Numbered from the stretch's first letter, positions 44,391 through 55,619 are shown. The stretch is DNA of 64,000 nt from Apteryx mantelli (GCF_036417845.1 NC_089980.1:134070516-134134515); one strand, 5' to 3'. Numbers and translations: made by a program. The notes: a model not told the origin generated them from the letters alone.

Positions 44391-44970
44391 TCAGCAGGAT
44401 TTCGGGCCAAAGGTCACTTGGTTAATTCTCTGTATCTTGCAGATCTTATTGCCATGGTTATTATTGACATCCCTTATCCCCTATGCCTATATGTACTGTA
44501 AATGGGCGTGAAGCTTGGTCCCCTAGATGAGAAAGCAAACATTTCATTTTTTAAAGCCTTTATTGCTGCATGATGTTTTGGTTCTGAGGTGCATATTGAA
44601 TCATACAGATTCTGGCAGAGTTTTCCATCATCTCATCCATCAGGTGCCAAGGAATGTCCTATCTTGACTTGGTCCTTGCCATTTTGAGTAGGGAATGATA
44701 ATATTTAATTCTGGTAAATGCTGGGCAAGAGCATAGGGAAGGTGGGACAAGTTTTGGAGCTGCCAGCTTGGAAATTGTCCTTTTTGGAACACAAATACAA
44801 CACTGTTGATTAATCACTGCCTAATTTTCACACACAATAGGTTATAGACAGCACTTTTACATCTATTTGTACAGAGTCACACACAAGCCTCTCTGCCCCA
44901 CCTCTTCTGGTGGAGGAATGTGACATCGCAAGCTGATGACGACTTCAGGAGAGCCTCTCAAGAAAAAAAT
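44391..44970 (-). mobile_element. ERV fossil fragment with LTR-like repeat
   Basis: Homologous to about 33780-34470 of the fossil at 32.1-34.5 kb and to 60122-60720. It contains one LTR-like repeat (about 44690-44965) and adjoining internal sequence. Broken and old, with no coding remains seen. Confidence 0.5.
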
Positions 44971-45453
44971 GCTCCTGCAAAGCTAGCTTATTCTTTGTCC
45001 ATTGAAAGTAAAATATTTCAAAGGATAGGCAAGACATTGTTTTTACAACCTTTACTTTGGAGAGTGCCCAGAGGAGAGACAGGCTATTTAAACATAGGAT
45101 GCTTTTCCTTGCTGGATGTGCTCCCAGGCGCCCAGTTCGGGAGGCTTTTTGCGCACCTTTTCCTGCAGTTGGCCAAATGGCATGACATGGAGTGCTTTTC
45201 GATGGCTCTGCTAGGTGTCTGCTGCTGTCCTCAGTGCGCTCGGTGGAAGAAGCCTGGGGCCTATTTTAAAAGTTATTTTGTGGAGTAGAGGGTGAAAGCA
45301 GTGTGGAGCAGGTGAAGACGGAGGCATGAGGTGAGGAAAGTAGCTCTGCAGGGAGCAGCTGGAGGATGTTTTGGGTATAGAGAGCTGTGTGATAATTGTG
45401 AAGGCAATCTTGAAAGGTGTTTGATCAAGTGCCTCCTTCTCCAGCCTTAGCTG

Positions 45454-46178
45454 TTACTGAAGAACTGGGAAATTGCCCTCACTTTTGCTCAGCTCCTGCT
45501 CCCTGCTCGTGCCTTCATAATTGCCATCACTTTCACTCGGCTCCTGCTCCCTGCTCGTGCCTTCGTAATTGCCCTCACTTTTGCTCGGCTCCTGCTCCTT
45601 GCTCACGCCTTCAAAATTGTCCTCACTTTCACTTGGCTCCTGCTCCCTGAACGTGCCTTCATAATTGTCCTCACTTTCGCTCGGCTCCTGCTCCCTGCTC
45701 ATGCCTTCAAAATTGTCCTCACTTTCACTCATCTCCTGCTCCCTGCTCATGCCTTCACATTTGTCCTCACTTCCACTCGGCTCCTGCTCCCTGCTCGTGC
45801 CTTCGTTATTGCCCTCACTTTCACTCAGCTCCTGCTCCCTGCTCGTGCCTTCGTAATTGTCCTCACTTTTGCTCGGCTCCTGCTCCCTGCTCGTGCCTTC
45901 GTAGTTGCCCTCACTTTTGCTTGGCTCCTGCTCCCTGCTTGTGCCTTCAAAGCGGTTGTGCAAGGACAGGTCCGGCTCTGAGAACCACCTCTGCATCCTG
46001 CTGATGTCATTTTTGAGATTACTCAGGGAAGGGGCAGAGACGCATTTTGGATATGGTCTGCTGAGACTGCTGCTCCTGCCGTTGGGCTGCTCCGTCTCCA
46101 ATGTAGGGGTGCTGCCTTCAGCTCCTGCCTCTGGGCTGTTGCAGGCAGAACCGTCGTGCTGAGGAGCCCCTGGGTGTG
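45454..46178 (-). CDS. C2 tail exon with ten 16-residue repeats
   Basis: Has 240 codons after a CTCCCCACAG acceptor. It begins HPGAPQHDGSACNSPEAGAE, then ETEQPNGRSSSLSR and MQRWFSEPDLSLHNRF (as in the TAGAP YSEP motif), then ten repeats and PVLQ stop. The frame is open throughout. Confidence 0.8.
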
Positions 46179-49100
46179 CTGTGGGGAGAAGGAGCCTGTT
46201 AGGTGCTTTTTAGGTACTCTCTGAAGATACCAGGGGACTTTCCCTGTGCAACCACACACTTCACCAAATACAACCTTCCTGCTGACGAGCTAGAGGAGAA
46301 GTTAAGGAGGCAGAGAGGGCAATGTCCTGCGAGAGTGCAGTTCTAGGCCATAGGCAGCAGCTAGGGGAGGAGCAGAGCTGTGCAGACGTTTACCATCTGG
46401 CATGGGGGTTGTTTTGTGAGTGTTGTCCTTCTGAGCTCCTGGAAAGCATTCCAGGAGGCAAATGCTGCAATACCATATTAAACCCTCTGCACCTCTCTGC
46501 ATGGCCACAGATGTCTTCTGATATGCAGTGAAAGAATGCAAAGCAGCAGCCCTGGCCGGGGACAATCATCAGTGCATCCCCCTACCTGTGGAGCTGTGTG
46601 TGCGCTCCGGTGACTCCTCGGCCGAGGGGCTGAAGGGCAAGGCGATGTGCTCCCCAAATATTGCTCGGCAGTTGTCTATTAGGAACTCGACCAGTGCTGT
46701 CACCTGCCCACAGAAAACCACGGATTTAGAGATTTGCCTGTGCCGTTGCAGAGAGTGCCGGTGAGGGGTGCCCCCAGCGTTCAGAGGTGCTGCTTTGGTG
46801 AGCTTTTGCAAGGGCAGGGGTCTCTGTGGGCATGGCGCAGAGCTGCCCCCAAGGCGGTAGCGAGGGGGTGAATTCAAGAGACCTTGTCATTGCGCTCCTT
46901 CAGCACTGCCAGCGGGAGCCCGTTGTCCGTGCCGGGGCTCAGCAGGTTTGGCCCCACGCAGATGGCCAGGTTGCTGGCGTCCATCCTGCTGGTCTCCACG
47001 TTTTCACTGATGTGATGGAGCACGGGGAGCAAGCGCTGGAGCAAGAGGAGGTTTGCTCTGGGCAGGTTGTCAGCCACCCTGGGGAACACAAACAAAATGT
47101 AACATTAATGCAGGGTGCAGGAGCTGCTCCTTCTTCACTGGAGCAAGTTTCATTTCAACTCACAAGAAATCATGCTTCCTCGTGTTTTGTAGAGCAATCT
47201 TAAACACCTTGAGGAAATGTTATTGCCAGAGAAGTGTTTTTCTGTGCCACTTGCCCTCAGAACCAACCCCCCCAGCAGCAATAGCAAGCTGACAGAAACA
47301 ACAGGTTTTTACATGAGACTCCCAGTTTCCAGAGAAGTCCCTGGCCTCTCTCAGCCCCTCCAGAATGGTGGCACTGGTTACAAAACTCACCGTTTCAGTT
47401 CATCAATTTTCTCCTGCTGGCTTGGCTTCTCCAGCGCTAGCATCCACTCGTCATAGAGGTTGTCCGAGAGGAGTTTGGAAGGGATATTTCGGAGGAAGTC
47501 CTGCAAGGCCAAGGAACTTAGATGAGGCTCTGGACACTACCAGTGAGCAGAGGGGGAGCATCCTCATGACTTGGGCTCCCTTGGAGGCAGGTTGCTTTGA
47601 GCTCCTTGCTCCCAAAGGTGCTCCTGAGCACTGAGAGTGCAGGGGGCTGCGTGAGTACGTGCCAAGTGCTGTGGTGTGAGTGCAGGAGCAGGAGCCAGCT
47701 CATATCTGAGCCTTTGGTCTGGCCCTGCATCTCAGTAGTCCTCAGTGAGGAGGAGGTGGAGGAAGTGAGTTTGCCATGGGCATGCAGGGAATCCAGGGCG
47801 GAACTAGGGGAACTGAAAATCCAGTTGAGAAGAAAAATGCCCAACTGTGCTCAGCCTGAACCCCTGAGTTTGGCTTCAGTAGGGTTTTAGCTTTGAGTGC
47901 CACTGAGGTCAATGTGGGCACTCAGGTGGGCCCTTGCAGGTTAGCCACGTGCTCTGAGAGCTAAAAGTCAGAGGACTTCACCTTCAGCACCACTGCCAAG
48001 AGGTGCACAGGTTTGCTGTCCAGGTCAGCGTTCTCGCCCTGGTTCAGAACCTCCTTCAGCTCCTTGCGGGCCTTCTCGCTGGCCGCTCTCCTGAAGATCC
48101 CCTCAGTGGCAGGCCCTTTCTCGTACAGTATAGCCAGGAGATCCTGCAGGAAGAAAGGGACAGTTTTGTTCTTGCAGGCACACTCTGCTTTGCTTGGCTT
48201 AGTAGCTCCTTCTTGTTCCACATAGATTGCACTGGCAGGAACCTGCTATTTCCTAATGCACCCTCTTTTTGCCCTGGGGAACCCCCCTGACTTCAGTGGA
48301 GTCCTCAAGCCACCATGTTCGAATCCCCTCCTTCCCAAGCCAGCCTCGATGCCCGGCAGAGATTGCTTGCAAGAGAGAAAAGCCTCTCTGCTGGAAAAGC
48401 CAGCTCTGCGGGGAAACTCTCACAAGAGCATCTTTCACCCAACGATAATGTTCATTGCCAGTCCTCGACTGAAGCCCTGGATGCTTCTGCTGCTGAAAGA
48501 TTCCTTCAGGTGACTTCTGTCACACCACAGACATGCACAAGGGCTGGGCATGCGGCCTCGCACGAGCAGCCAGGATGCCTCCGTCCCCAGGCTTGCTTAC
48601 CTGCACTGGCTGGGGCAGGCCACCATCCTCCCCGCAGACGACTGCCAGAGGCTGGCCAAAGAGAGCCGCCCTGGGGCCAGAGTCGAGCTGCCCTGGGCGG
48701 TCCCCGCTGGCAGAGGCTCCTCGCCGAGCAAGTGGCCAAGATATCAGCGGCCTTCTTGCCTTCGCTCCCTCTGCTGCAAGCAAAAGCAAAGCCAAACTCA
48801 GTGTAGAAGATGCGGCGGAGAGAGCCGGACGGTGCCGCTTGTGTGTGTGCGGCGCCCTGTGCTGCAGGGTCTCCTCCAGCTTGTGCAGAGGCGCAGAGGT
48901 TTTGCCTGGTGGGAGGGAACAAGCAGCGTGTCAGAAGGCAGCTGCTCCGTCTCTTTCTCAGACTCACCAGGCAAGTGGCCAAGGCCCTCTTGCACGTCGG
49001 GAGGGTCCGAGCGGGGGCATTTCTTGGCGTCAGCCTGCTGCGAGAAACGGGTGAAGGTCACAGAGGTGCCCCTCAGCAGCCGGGGCCGCGAGGGAGTTGC

Positions 49101-51229
49101 TGCAGCGACGCAGGCATCTGCGCGAGGCTCCCGGGCAAAGCGGAGGGCGCCCAAGGCCCGCGGAGGAGAGGCCGGAGGTGCGGGCCCGACGCTGCCCCTC
49201 TGTGCCACGGGGGCTGTGGCAAAGGCTCCTGCGCAGCCAGCGCCCCCGAAGCGGCCCTGCAGCCCGCAGCCCCCGCACGGCTGGAGGCTGCTGCTTCGGT
49301 GCCCAGCAGCCCCAGCGCGGCACGAGGGCTCTGCCCGTGGCCGCGGGGACGGTGCGCCCTGCCGCGCTCTGCCTGGCACGAGGCATTTGCTGCCTTTGCC
49401 CGCCCCGGGGAGCCGCCCCAGGGGCTGAGCTAGCGCGCGTGCACAGGCAGCGCGGGCAGGGAAAGGGAGCCCTGCTCACCTCTGCCGAGATCAGCGTCTC
49501 CACGGTCGCCGCCGTCAGCGACACCTCCTAGGCGAGAGAGCAAAGAGGCACCGTGAGGAACTGGCCAGCTTTGGGCGCCTTTGGGGAAGCCGAGGCGCTG
49601 TCGGGGCGCGGCGGGCGGCGTGAGGACACTTACGGGACGGCAGAAGCCGACGAGCTCGGTGAGGAGGCGCAGGGAGGGCAGTCGGGTGAGCCTGGCTCCC
49701 AGGGCTCCTGGGCTCTGCCTGTGCACAGGGAAGGGCACGCCAAGAGCTCTGTCAGCGCCAGCCCTCGCTGCTCTCTGCTGCCAGCCAGCCCCGCGCTGCC
49801 GAGGGACCCCCAAGCCCGAGAGCCTGTGGCAGCGCTGGCTGGGAGCAGCGCTCTGCGGCGCCCTGCCTCCTGCTGCCCACGGGCCTCCTCCTCGTGGGGA
49901 CGGACGGCAGCGGCTCGGGGTGCCCGCGCCTGCCGGCGAGGAGCTGCGGTGACAGCTCCTGGGCTCAGTGGCGACTGCGACCGCGAGGCTGAGCAAGTCC
50001 CGCCGCTGTGCCCAGGAGCTGCCCTGGGCGGCGGGTGCCCCTTTCCCCAGCGACGTTCCGGTGTTTCTGCGTGCAGCTCCACCTGGAGCACTCGCCCGCT
50101 CTCAGCCCTACGGCGGCACGTGGAGTTCCCCGGCAGAGCTTACCGGAGCATCGTGTCCAGCCAGAGCTGCTTCACCTCCTGCGACCTGCAGCGCAAAGAA
50201 GAAGCGGCCTCAGCCCACGCTGCTGCTGCTGCTGCTCGTCCTCCGTGGGACAGAGCTGGCCCCGAACAGCTCTCGCCCCCGTGGGCAGAGTGCCAGGGCC
50301 AGGGCTGAGCCGTGCGGGGCAGGAGAGGGGCTCGCGCAGGGCCCTGGCAGGTGTCGCCCAGACTCACCCAAAAGTGACCACGCAGAGGTTGCTGGGCCAG
50401 ACGAGGATGAGGGTGCGGCTGCACTTGAGGCCGAAGACCTCCTCCTCCTCCTGCTCCTTGTCCTCAGGCCTGGCCGCGGCCGCCTCCTCGCTGCACAGCA
50501 CCCAGAGCTCGCTGAGCCGCACGCGGTGCTGCAGGCGGAAAGTGGGGCCGCATCTGCCGGGAGGAAGAGCAGGGACTCATCTGTGGGTGTTCGCCGTGGG
50601 GGCAACCCAAGCTGTCCCCCATGGGAGAGCCATTTCCAGGGGCAGAGCCATGGGAACGGTGGCCCTGAGCCGCGGGCAGCAGCAATGAGCCTCCTTCGCA
50701 GCACACACGCAGAGGACTTTGGAGAAGTCGCTGCTGGGCAATGATAGCAGCGGGATGCTTGGTGAAGGCGTGCAGATGAGAAGGACAAGAGCAGGAGCCT
50801 GTCGTGTTCTCCTTGCACCTCCCCTCATTAAAGACATGCTTTGTGCATTCATGGATCCCGCAGGACCCCTTGGGGCGAGGAATGTGCCTGGGGACGGGTG
50901 GTGGAGGCCGAGGCGGTGTCGGGGAGGAAGGAGGGCTGCGATGGCTGCTCTTACTTGAAGCTGGCGATGGCGACCGCGTGGGGGAAGAGCAGCAGGTGCC
51001 TGCGGCGCGTGCGCTGGTGCCGCGTCACCTGCGCACGGAGGGCGAGCAGGAGCTGGGGGCTGCTGCTGGAGACGAAGGCGCCGAGCGGCGGCGGGGGCCG
51101 GGAGGCTGCGCGGCCCCAGAGGCGGCGGCGGGCGCCAGGAGGCGCGGGGCCGGGGGCCCCGGGCTGTGCCCGCGTGCCGGCAGCGGGGCCGGCAGCGCCC
51201 CGGGCGCCGCAGCAGCTGGCCTGGCCCAT
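45454..51229 (-). CDS. TAGAP/ARHGAP20-like RhoGAP gene, copy C2 (most complete)
   Basis: A predicted membrane-anchored Rho GTPase-activating protein. Eleven exons were placed: 50955-51229, 50368-50553 and 50144-50185 (PH domain, ending QLWLDTMLR like the PH C-terminal helix); 49634-49718 and 49480-49527 (RA-type region, SLTAATVETLISAE); 48601-48773 (WPLARR linker and RhoGAP start); 47982-48143, 47391-47500, 46883-47078 and 46586-46703 (RhoGAP); and 45454-46178 (tail). Phases match at every junction checked. Catalytic residues are intact. One or more exons between 48774 and 49479 (rest of RA and linker) are unresolved. The N-terminus MGQASCC suggests myristoylation and palmitoylation. The tail has ten 16-residue repeats and stops after NFPVLQ, without the long ancestral TAGAP C-terminus. 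The RhoGAP core is closest to TAGAP; the N-terminal architecture is that of ARHGAP20. Confidence 0.75.
45469..45948 (-). repeat. Coding minisatellite: ten 48-base units in C2
   Basis: Ten in-frame 48-base units encode variants of EGTSREQEPSKSEGNY. Variable positions are T/M/V at 3, S/F at 4, P/L/M at 9, K/E/G at 11 and the last three residues. The antisense strand shows a repetitive open frame, which is a shadow. C3 has nine units and C1 one. Confidence 0.95.
46586..46703 (-). CDS. C2 RhoGAP exon 5
   Basis: Encodes VTALVEFLIDNCRAIFGEHI and then ALPFSPSAEESPERTHSST plus one base. It is closer to TAGAP (FLIDNC) than C1 is. Confidence 0.85.
46883..47078 (-). CDS. C2 RhoGAP exon 4
   Basis: 65 codons with SNLAICVGPNLLSPGTDN. 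One residue change from C1 near the start (VADNLPRAN). The donor is the weak AAG/GTCTCT. Confidence 0.87.
47391..47500 (-). CDS. C2 RhoGAP exon 3
   Basis: Encodes DFLRNIPSKLLSDNLYDEWM and on to KIDELK plus a split arginine codon. It appears identical to C1, including the flanking intron. Confidence 0.87.
47982..48143 (-). CDS. C2 RhoGAP exon 2 (arginine finger)
   Basis: 54 codons with PATEGIFRRAASEKARKELK. The catalytic arginine finger is kept. The intron upstream (48144-48573) diverges sharply from C1 and C3. Confidence 0.88.
48601..48773 (-). CDS. C2 linker and RhoGAP exon 1
   Basis: 57 codons after two bases, with RRPLISWPLARRGASAS and AALFGQPLAVVCGEDGG. It appears identical to C1. Confidence 0.83.
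49480..49527 (-). CDS. C2 RA-type exon 2
   Basis: A 16-codon exon, EVSLTAATVETLISAE, between CGCCTAG and GTGAGC. It resembles the ARHGAP20 RA segment KTITVMNSDTANEVINM. Absent from C1. Confidence 0.7.
49634..49718 (-). CDS. C2 PH-to-RA exon
   Basis: 28 codons after one base, QSPGALGARLTRLPSLRLLT ELVGFCRP. It follows the ARHGAP20 pattern YINLEKEKDYPKSIPLKIF. The acceptor is TGTGCACAG and the donor GTAAGT. Absent from C1. Confidence 0.7.
50144..50185 (-). CDS. C2 PH C-terminal helix exon
   Basis: A 42-base exon encoding SQEVKQLWLDTMLR, like SPEQKDKWLSLLQR of ARHGAP20, the PH-domain C-terminal helix with its tryptophan. Phase-compatible on both sides. Confidence 0.75.
50368..50553 (-). CDS. 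C2 PH middle exon
   Basis: Encodes CGPTFRLQHRVRLSELWVLC, an acidic loop with EDKEQEEEE, then LILVWPSNLCVVTF. It corresponds to IKLTDMW and VLGWPTVNFVATF of ARHGAP20. The acceptor is CCCGGCAG and the donor GTGAGT. Confidence 0.77.
50955..51229 (-). CDS. C2 first coding exon (acylation motif and PH start)
   Basis: Starts MGQASCCGARGAAG in the context GGCGCCATGG. An Ala/Pro/Gly-rich stretch follows, then LLLALRAQVTRHQRTRRRHL and LLFPHAVAIASF, the first PH strands. The frame is open further upstream, so an earlier start or exon cannot be excluded. Confidence 0.7.
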
Positions 51230-51960
51230 GGCGCCGAGGCCGGGCGGACGGCTGCGGTGCGGCCGTGTCCCGCGCCGGGCAGCGCCGGGCGCTGAGCAGG
51301 CCTGCGAGAGGCCGGACGCGTGTCCCCGAGGCGGCGGCGACGCCGGGCCGGGAGCCACCTCTGTCCGCACGGCCGCACGCCGGCACAGTGCCGCGCTGGG
51401 GGACACGCGCTGCTGGCCGTGGCCGCGGTCACCGCGGTGCCACTGTGGTGACACTGTGGCACATTGTGATGCGCCGGCCGGGACGGGGGCAGCCCTGGGG
51501 GCGCGGGCCGGTGCTGCGGCAGCAAGGGGGAGTCTCCCAGCCTCCGTCGCCTCCGACCCCGCGGGATTTCCGCGTGTGCAGTCTGGGGCAAGGCAGCAGA
51601 TGGGGCTGGTGTCTGAGGAGCTCCCGGCTCCAGCAGCGGGCTCTGTGCCGGTGACACCCCACATGCACCAGCCGCCCACTGCAGCCCCCTCCGCTGCTGC
51701 CTCAGGGGCCTGGAAACACTTGTTCTGGAGCATAAAGGGGCATCCATGGGAAGGGCCAGGAAAGACACCTGCAGATCCTGGCAAATTGCAAGCCCGGCTG
51801 TTATTGCCATCTCGTTGTGGCACAGCCTTGGCACCCCCAGGCAGCTTGGAGCGTGTGGTGTGAATTGTGTCCAAATCGTGTGCCCTAAAATGACTTTGGT
51901 AAAGTACAAAAATAAAATTCCAACTCGCAATGCACACTAGTTGACTGTTTAAGCACGACC
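51230..51960. other. GC-rich upstream region of C2 (candidate promoter)
   Basis: CpG-rich for about 250 bases upstream of the start codon. It is partly shared with C1 (39480-39655), where a CR1 fragment replaces the outer part. No TATA box or clear motif was seen. The long open frames are composition-driven. Confidence 0.4.
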
Positions 51961-51974
51961 TCAACTCCAGGATT

Positions 51975-52760
51975 TAGATGAGGCTTTGCTTCTCTTTTGA
52001 CAGGAATTTTTGTAGCTACTGACACAAACCTCTTATCTGTGGGACTTGCCGTGGGGGGTTGTCACTTATTTAGGTGACTTAAAACTTCTTGCTAACAGGA
52101 TCCCGACTCAGAGGAATTGAGAGATTCGTTCTTGTGTAGCAGTGGTTTCAGTAGTCCGTTACATCTTTCTGCCATCCCACTACTTTGAGGTCGATGAGGA
52201 AGGTGCAAAGTCCATATACACTGTTACTTCTTTCAGCTCCTGGAGGGATGTATTTCCAGCCTTCAGGTGTTTGCTCTAAGGGACTGATCTACTTGTCAGG
52301 TTTCCCAGAGTAGTTGACCTTCCCTGAGACTAGCAACCTGTTCTCCTTTTGACACGTACTGTACCACTGCTTGACAAAAAAGGCATGAGTCTACAGCGTG
52401 TTTGGCCAATGATTTTGTCACAGGCCATCGTCTCCTTGCAGCCTGTTGAAATAACTGCGAACTCGCAGTGTGCCCTGGCCATCCGTGTAACCACTTCCCC
52501 AGCCATTCTGCCTCCAGATTGTATCATACATTTATTCTAGCCAGATGATCAGCCATCTGATCCCACTTTTCCCCAGGGTTTTTAGGTTGTTGGTGGGCGG
52601 AGGCATGACCCATTGATATGTTCTTCAATTGAGCTACATCCAAACTCCTTTCCTGGGTCTGCTTTTCCCCATACGTCTCTACCATTTTATTGCCAATTGT
52701 TTCTCAGCCCGTTCTGCGACGCCAGGGTGGCACCAGCCCAAACAGCATAGGAGTCCGGAC
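51975..52760 (-). mobile_element. ERV fossil fragment (pol, integrase-like part)
   Basis: Homologous to about 32390-33250 of the fossil at 32.1-34.5 kb, in the same orientation. It includes the integrase-like remains but no LTR. Broken and old. Confidence 0.5.
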
Positions 52761-53200
52761 AGACTCAAGGCTCCTTGCTCCACAGGGGCAGGGCCAGGCG
52801 CAGGGATGCCGCAAGGGAGGAGAGTGCCTCAGAGCAGGGCAGAGGGCTGGGCACAGGCAAGGGGCCAGGTCCCCTCCTGCAGCACAGCCTGAGGTGGGCA
52901 CTGGGAACGGACTGGCAGCGGTGGACCTCTCTCCCTGAGATGGTGATGGGCGTCATTAAAAACAGACAGCCTGTGAGCTCAGCCCACCCCACAGCTGGGC
53001 ACCACAACTCCAGATATCCTGCCCTGGATCCAAGCCTGCATTGGCGATGAATCAGAGCTGTGGAAAGGTAAGACATCCCGCCAACACACCGGTGTGTCTG
53101 AGGGGCTGGGGGTCAGTGGCAGCCCTTGCTGCGCAGCCCTCTCCCTATGGGTGAGAAGGGGTAGCCGTGATGGATTCAGGAAAGATGGCCAAGGGGAGAG
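52761..53200. other. Unassigned region
   Basis: GC-rich sequence with overlapping open frames on both strands. No family was recognised. Confidence 0.4.
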
Positions 53201-53283
53201 ATCATCTTCCCCCACCTTCACTGCCAACCCTCCCTGGCAGCCCACGGAAAGCCCCCCAGGGCCACCAGGCTGGCCAGGGGCTG

Positions 53284-53356
53284 GGGCCAGTGGCGCAATG
53301 GATAACGCACCTGAGTACGGATCAGGAGAGTGCAGGTTTGACTCCTGCCTGGCTCG
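53284..53356 (+). tRNA. tRNA-Arg (ACG), near intact
   Basis: 73 bases. The acceptor stem pairs with one G-U, the anticodon stem CCTGA/TCAGG and T stem GCAGG/CCTGC are intact, and TTTT follows three bases after the end. The anticodon loop is GTACGGA (unusual G32) and the T loop TTTGACT has T at position 56, which would weaken the D-loop contact. Possibly a functional gene, possibly an early pseudogene. Confidence 0.55.
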
Positions 53357-53449
53357 ACCTTTTCCTCATCCCAACCTGGCAATGGTGGACAGCACAGTGA
53401 TGGTGTCCGGTGCCCTGGTTCCTCCTTGGTGGCAACCATTGCCTGGTGT

Positions 53450-54580
53450 TTCTCCCAGCTCTCTGGCAGAGACCTCCGTGCTGATAAGGAAGGAAGAACT
53501 GGCTGGGGATGTGCAGGCTTTGGGTGCAGGGAGCCTTTTCAGGGTTGATCTGCAAATCCTGAGAGGAGTGGGGAAGATGAGTAGCAGAATGACAAGCCAG
53601 GACTTGAGGAGAGCTGAGCTGGGCTTAGTCGAGGGGCAATGGCTGAACAGGGGGCTCTTGTCTGTGCCCCAGCACAAAAAGGGCAGGCCAGTGGCCATGC
53701 AGAAAGCAGGTGCCACCACCACCATTGCTGTGGGCAGAAACGGGCTGAGCCACACAGGAACGAGCCTGCACCCTCCTGATGCATGGTCAGCTTGGTTGGC
53801 TCTTGCACCAGCGGCCTTGGCCCCCAAACAGCCTGGCACCCCCAGCAGCAGGGCTTCCTGTGACTCACCAGAACAGGCTGGAGGTGAAGGGTAGCACAGA
53901 TTTGCCTTTAATCACCTGACCTTGCCTGGGACAGCTTTCCCCTCTCCAACAACTTTGCTCCTTCTGGGTCCCAATGTCTTGGAGAAGCAGTTCCCGGAAC
54001 AGGCCACTATGCTGAAATAAGGCAGGACAGCAAGGGTAGGTGTGAGAAATGCAATGCAGAGGCCCCTGAGGGAGACCATCCATCTGTCCCCCCCGGGGTC
54101 ATGGCACACTCTAGCACTGCACAGCACAGCACTACGGGGCCAGTGCCAGAGGAAAGAGGGTGCTGAGCAAGGTGTGTCCCCTGAGGGGCAGGTGCGGTGG
54201 CTGCCCAACACATCCTGGGGAGAGACTCCACTCACCTGGCAGATGCCCGGTGCCTGCCTCAGGCCCTGTGGCAGATGTGGACACCTCCCTTTTGCATGGC
54301 CTGACCCAGGACACCATCATCCCCCCTTCTTCAGCATTGCCCATGTACCCTGAGCCCTCACTGTCTCTCTGCACCTCAGCCCCATCCCACCCTGCACATT
54401 CATCCTGCAGCCTGGACTGCACTCTACAGCCAGAACTTGTCCACCCCCTCTTCACAGGGTGCCCCCATCCTCTCCACCTCCCGTGGCCCTGTTATGAGGG
54501 CACCCCTGGGTGATCCCATGCAGAGCACATCCCCAATGCCCACACCACGGTCTGTGCCTGGGTGCTGTGCCCCTCTGCCC
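53450..54580. other. Unassigned region between Arg and Trp cassettes
   Basis: The first 100 bases or so continue the conserved 3' flank of the Arg cassette. The rest is GC-rich without recognisable genes. Confidence 0.4.
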
Positions 54581-54581
54581 A

Positions 54582-54653
54582 GACCTCGTGGTGCAAGGGC
54601 AGCACGTCTGACTCCAGATCAGAAAGTTGTGTGTTCAAATCACATCAGAGTCA
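54582..54653 (+). pseudogene. tRNA-Trp (CCA) copy, decayed
   Basis: 72 bases with anticodon CCA and an intact anticodon stem. Two acceptor-stem mismatches (positions 4-69 and 6-67). The T loop TTCAAAT is canonical. Confidence 0.7.
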
Positions 54654-54739
54654 GGCTTGGTTCAACACCAGGTGCCTTTTGTATTGTCCCTGTTTTGTGC
54701 TGCCCTCATCTTGGCCATAGGAGGAGTTTGCTGATGATG

Positions 54740-55200
54740 GGAGAAAGGTCAGCATCTGACCCATCTTCAATAAGGGCAAAAAGAACGATCTATGGTTCTG
54801 TCAGCCTCACTGCAGTTGTCAGACGAAGATGATGGAACAAATACTCCTGAAAGCCATGTCCGCATGCATGAAGGACATGAAGATGACTGAAAACAATGAG
54901 TATGTATTCACCAGAGGCAGACCATTCCTCACTAACCCACTTGCTTTCTTTGAAGAGGTGACTTCCTTAGTGGTCAAGGGGAGACCAAGGAACACCATTT
55001 CTCTTGATTTTGAGAAGACCCTTGACATGGTCTCCTACAGTATCACTGCAGCAAACTACAGCAACAGAGAGAACAAAGTGAATCACAAGGTGAGTGGAAG
55101 ACTTGCTAGTCCACCAGGTTGGTGGTTAATGGCTGGAAGTCTGCTTGGCAACCTCAGTGTCTGATTTGGGGTTTTATATTGTTTAATGTCTTCACTAACA
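54740..55200 (+). mobile_element. CR1-like LINE reverse transcriptase fragment
   Basis: The plus strand encodes MMEQILLKAMSACMKDMKMT, then FTRGRPFLTN and ISLDFEKTLDMVS, matching the CR1 reverse transcriptase pattern VMEQ...FTKGKSCLTN...LDFxKAFD. Opposite in orientation to the other CR1 pieces here. Confidence 0.7.
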
Positions 55201-55263
55201 GCCTAGAGGATGAGACAGAGTGAGGGACAAGTCTGCCAGCGCCACTAGGTTGACCAAGGGCTG

Positions 55264-55330
55264 GGGCCAGTGGGGCAATGAATAACACGCCTGGATCAGG
55301 AGACTGCAGGTTTGACTCCTGCCTGGCTTG
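55264..55330 (+). pseudogene. tRNA-Arg-derived copy with anticodon-arm deletion
   Basis: Matches the Arg cassette on both sides but is 67 bases long, having lost about six bases including the anticodon. The flanks (CTGGGGCCAGTGG and a T run) are shared with the 53284 copy. Confidence 0.7.
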
Positions 55331-55619
55331 ACATTTTTACCTTGGGGTGGTGGTGGTGGTGGTGGTCTGCTTTCTCCATAAAGGCCTTCCGTCTCCTGGC
55401 TCTTGTCCCACCTGTTGGGCCTTCTGCAGGGCAAAGGTGGGATGGCTTCTTGCCCTAAGGGAAAGAAAGAGTTCCTCCAGCCCTTATGGCAGACCTGAGC
55501 CCTGCTAAAAGGGCAAAATGCCCAGCCACCATCAAATAACACCACTGCTAATCTGGAAGCAGAATTAAGATCCTTTCTTAATCTTCCATCCTGCAGGCTA
55601 AACCAATCCAGATCTCTCA

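Larger units (their letters stand above)
44315..48145. repeat. Segmental duplication, unit B copy 1 (pairs with 60045-63661)
   Basis: A colinear block with the LTR end, ERV fragment, tail exon with repeats and RhoGAP exons. It is very similar to 60045-63661 up to about 47078. The introns beyond that match C1 instead. Confidence 0.8.

Noticed and set aside
45665-45856. Plus-strand repetitive Ser/Leu-rich open frame
   Set aside because: It is the antisense shadow of the coding minisatellite.
45469-45948. Possible CRISPR-like array
   Set aside because: Units are contiguous 48-base in-frame coding repeats without spacers, in a vertebrate gene.
49553-50308. Plus-strand open frames over the C2 PH/RA exons
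   Set aside because: Minus-strand exons with matching splice phase and ARHGAP20 similarity explain this stretch.
50841-51863. 340-codon plus-strand open frame
   Set aside because: Antisense to the C2 first exon and GC-rich upstream region. No family resemblance; the minus strand carries the real exon.
54829-55164. Possible new host gene
   Set aside because: The reading frame matches CR1-type reverse transcriptase motifs, so it is a LINE remnant.
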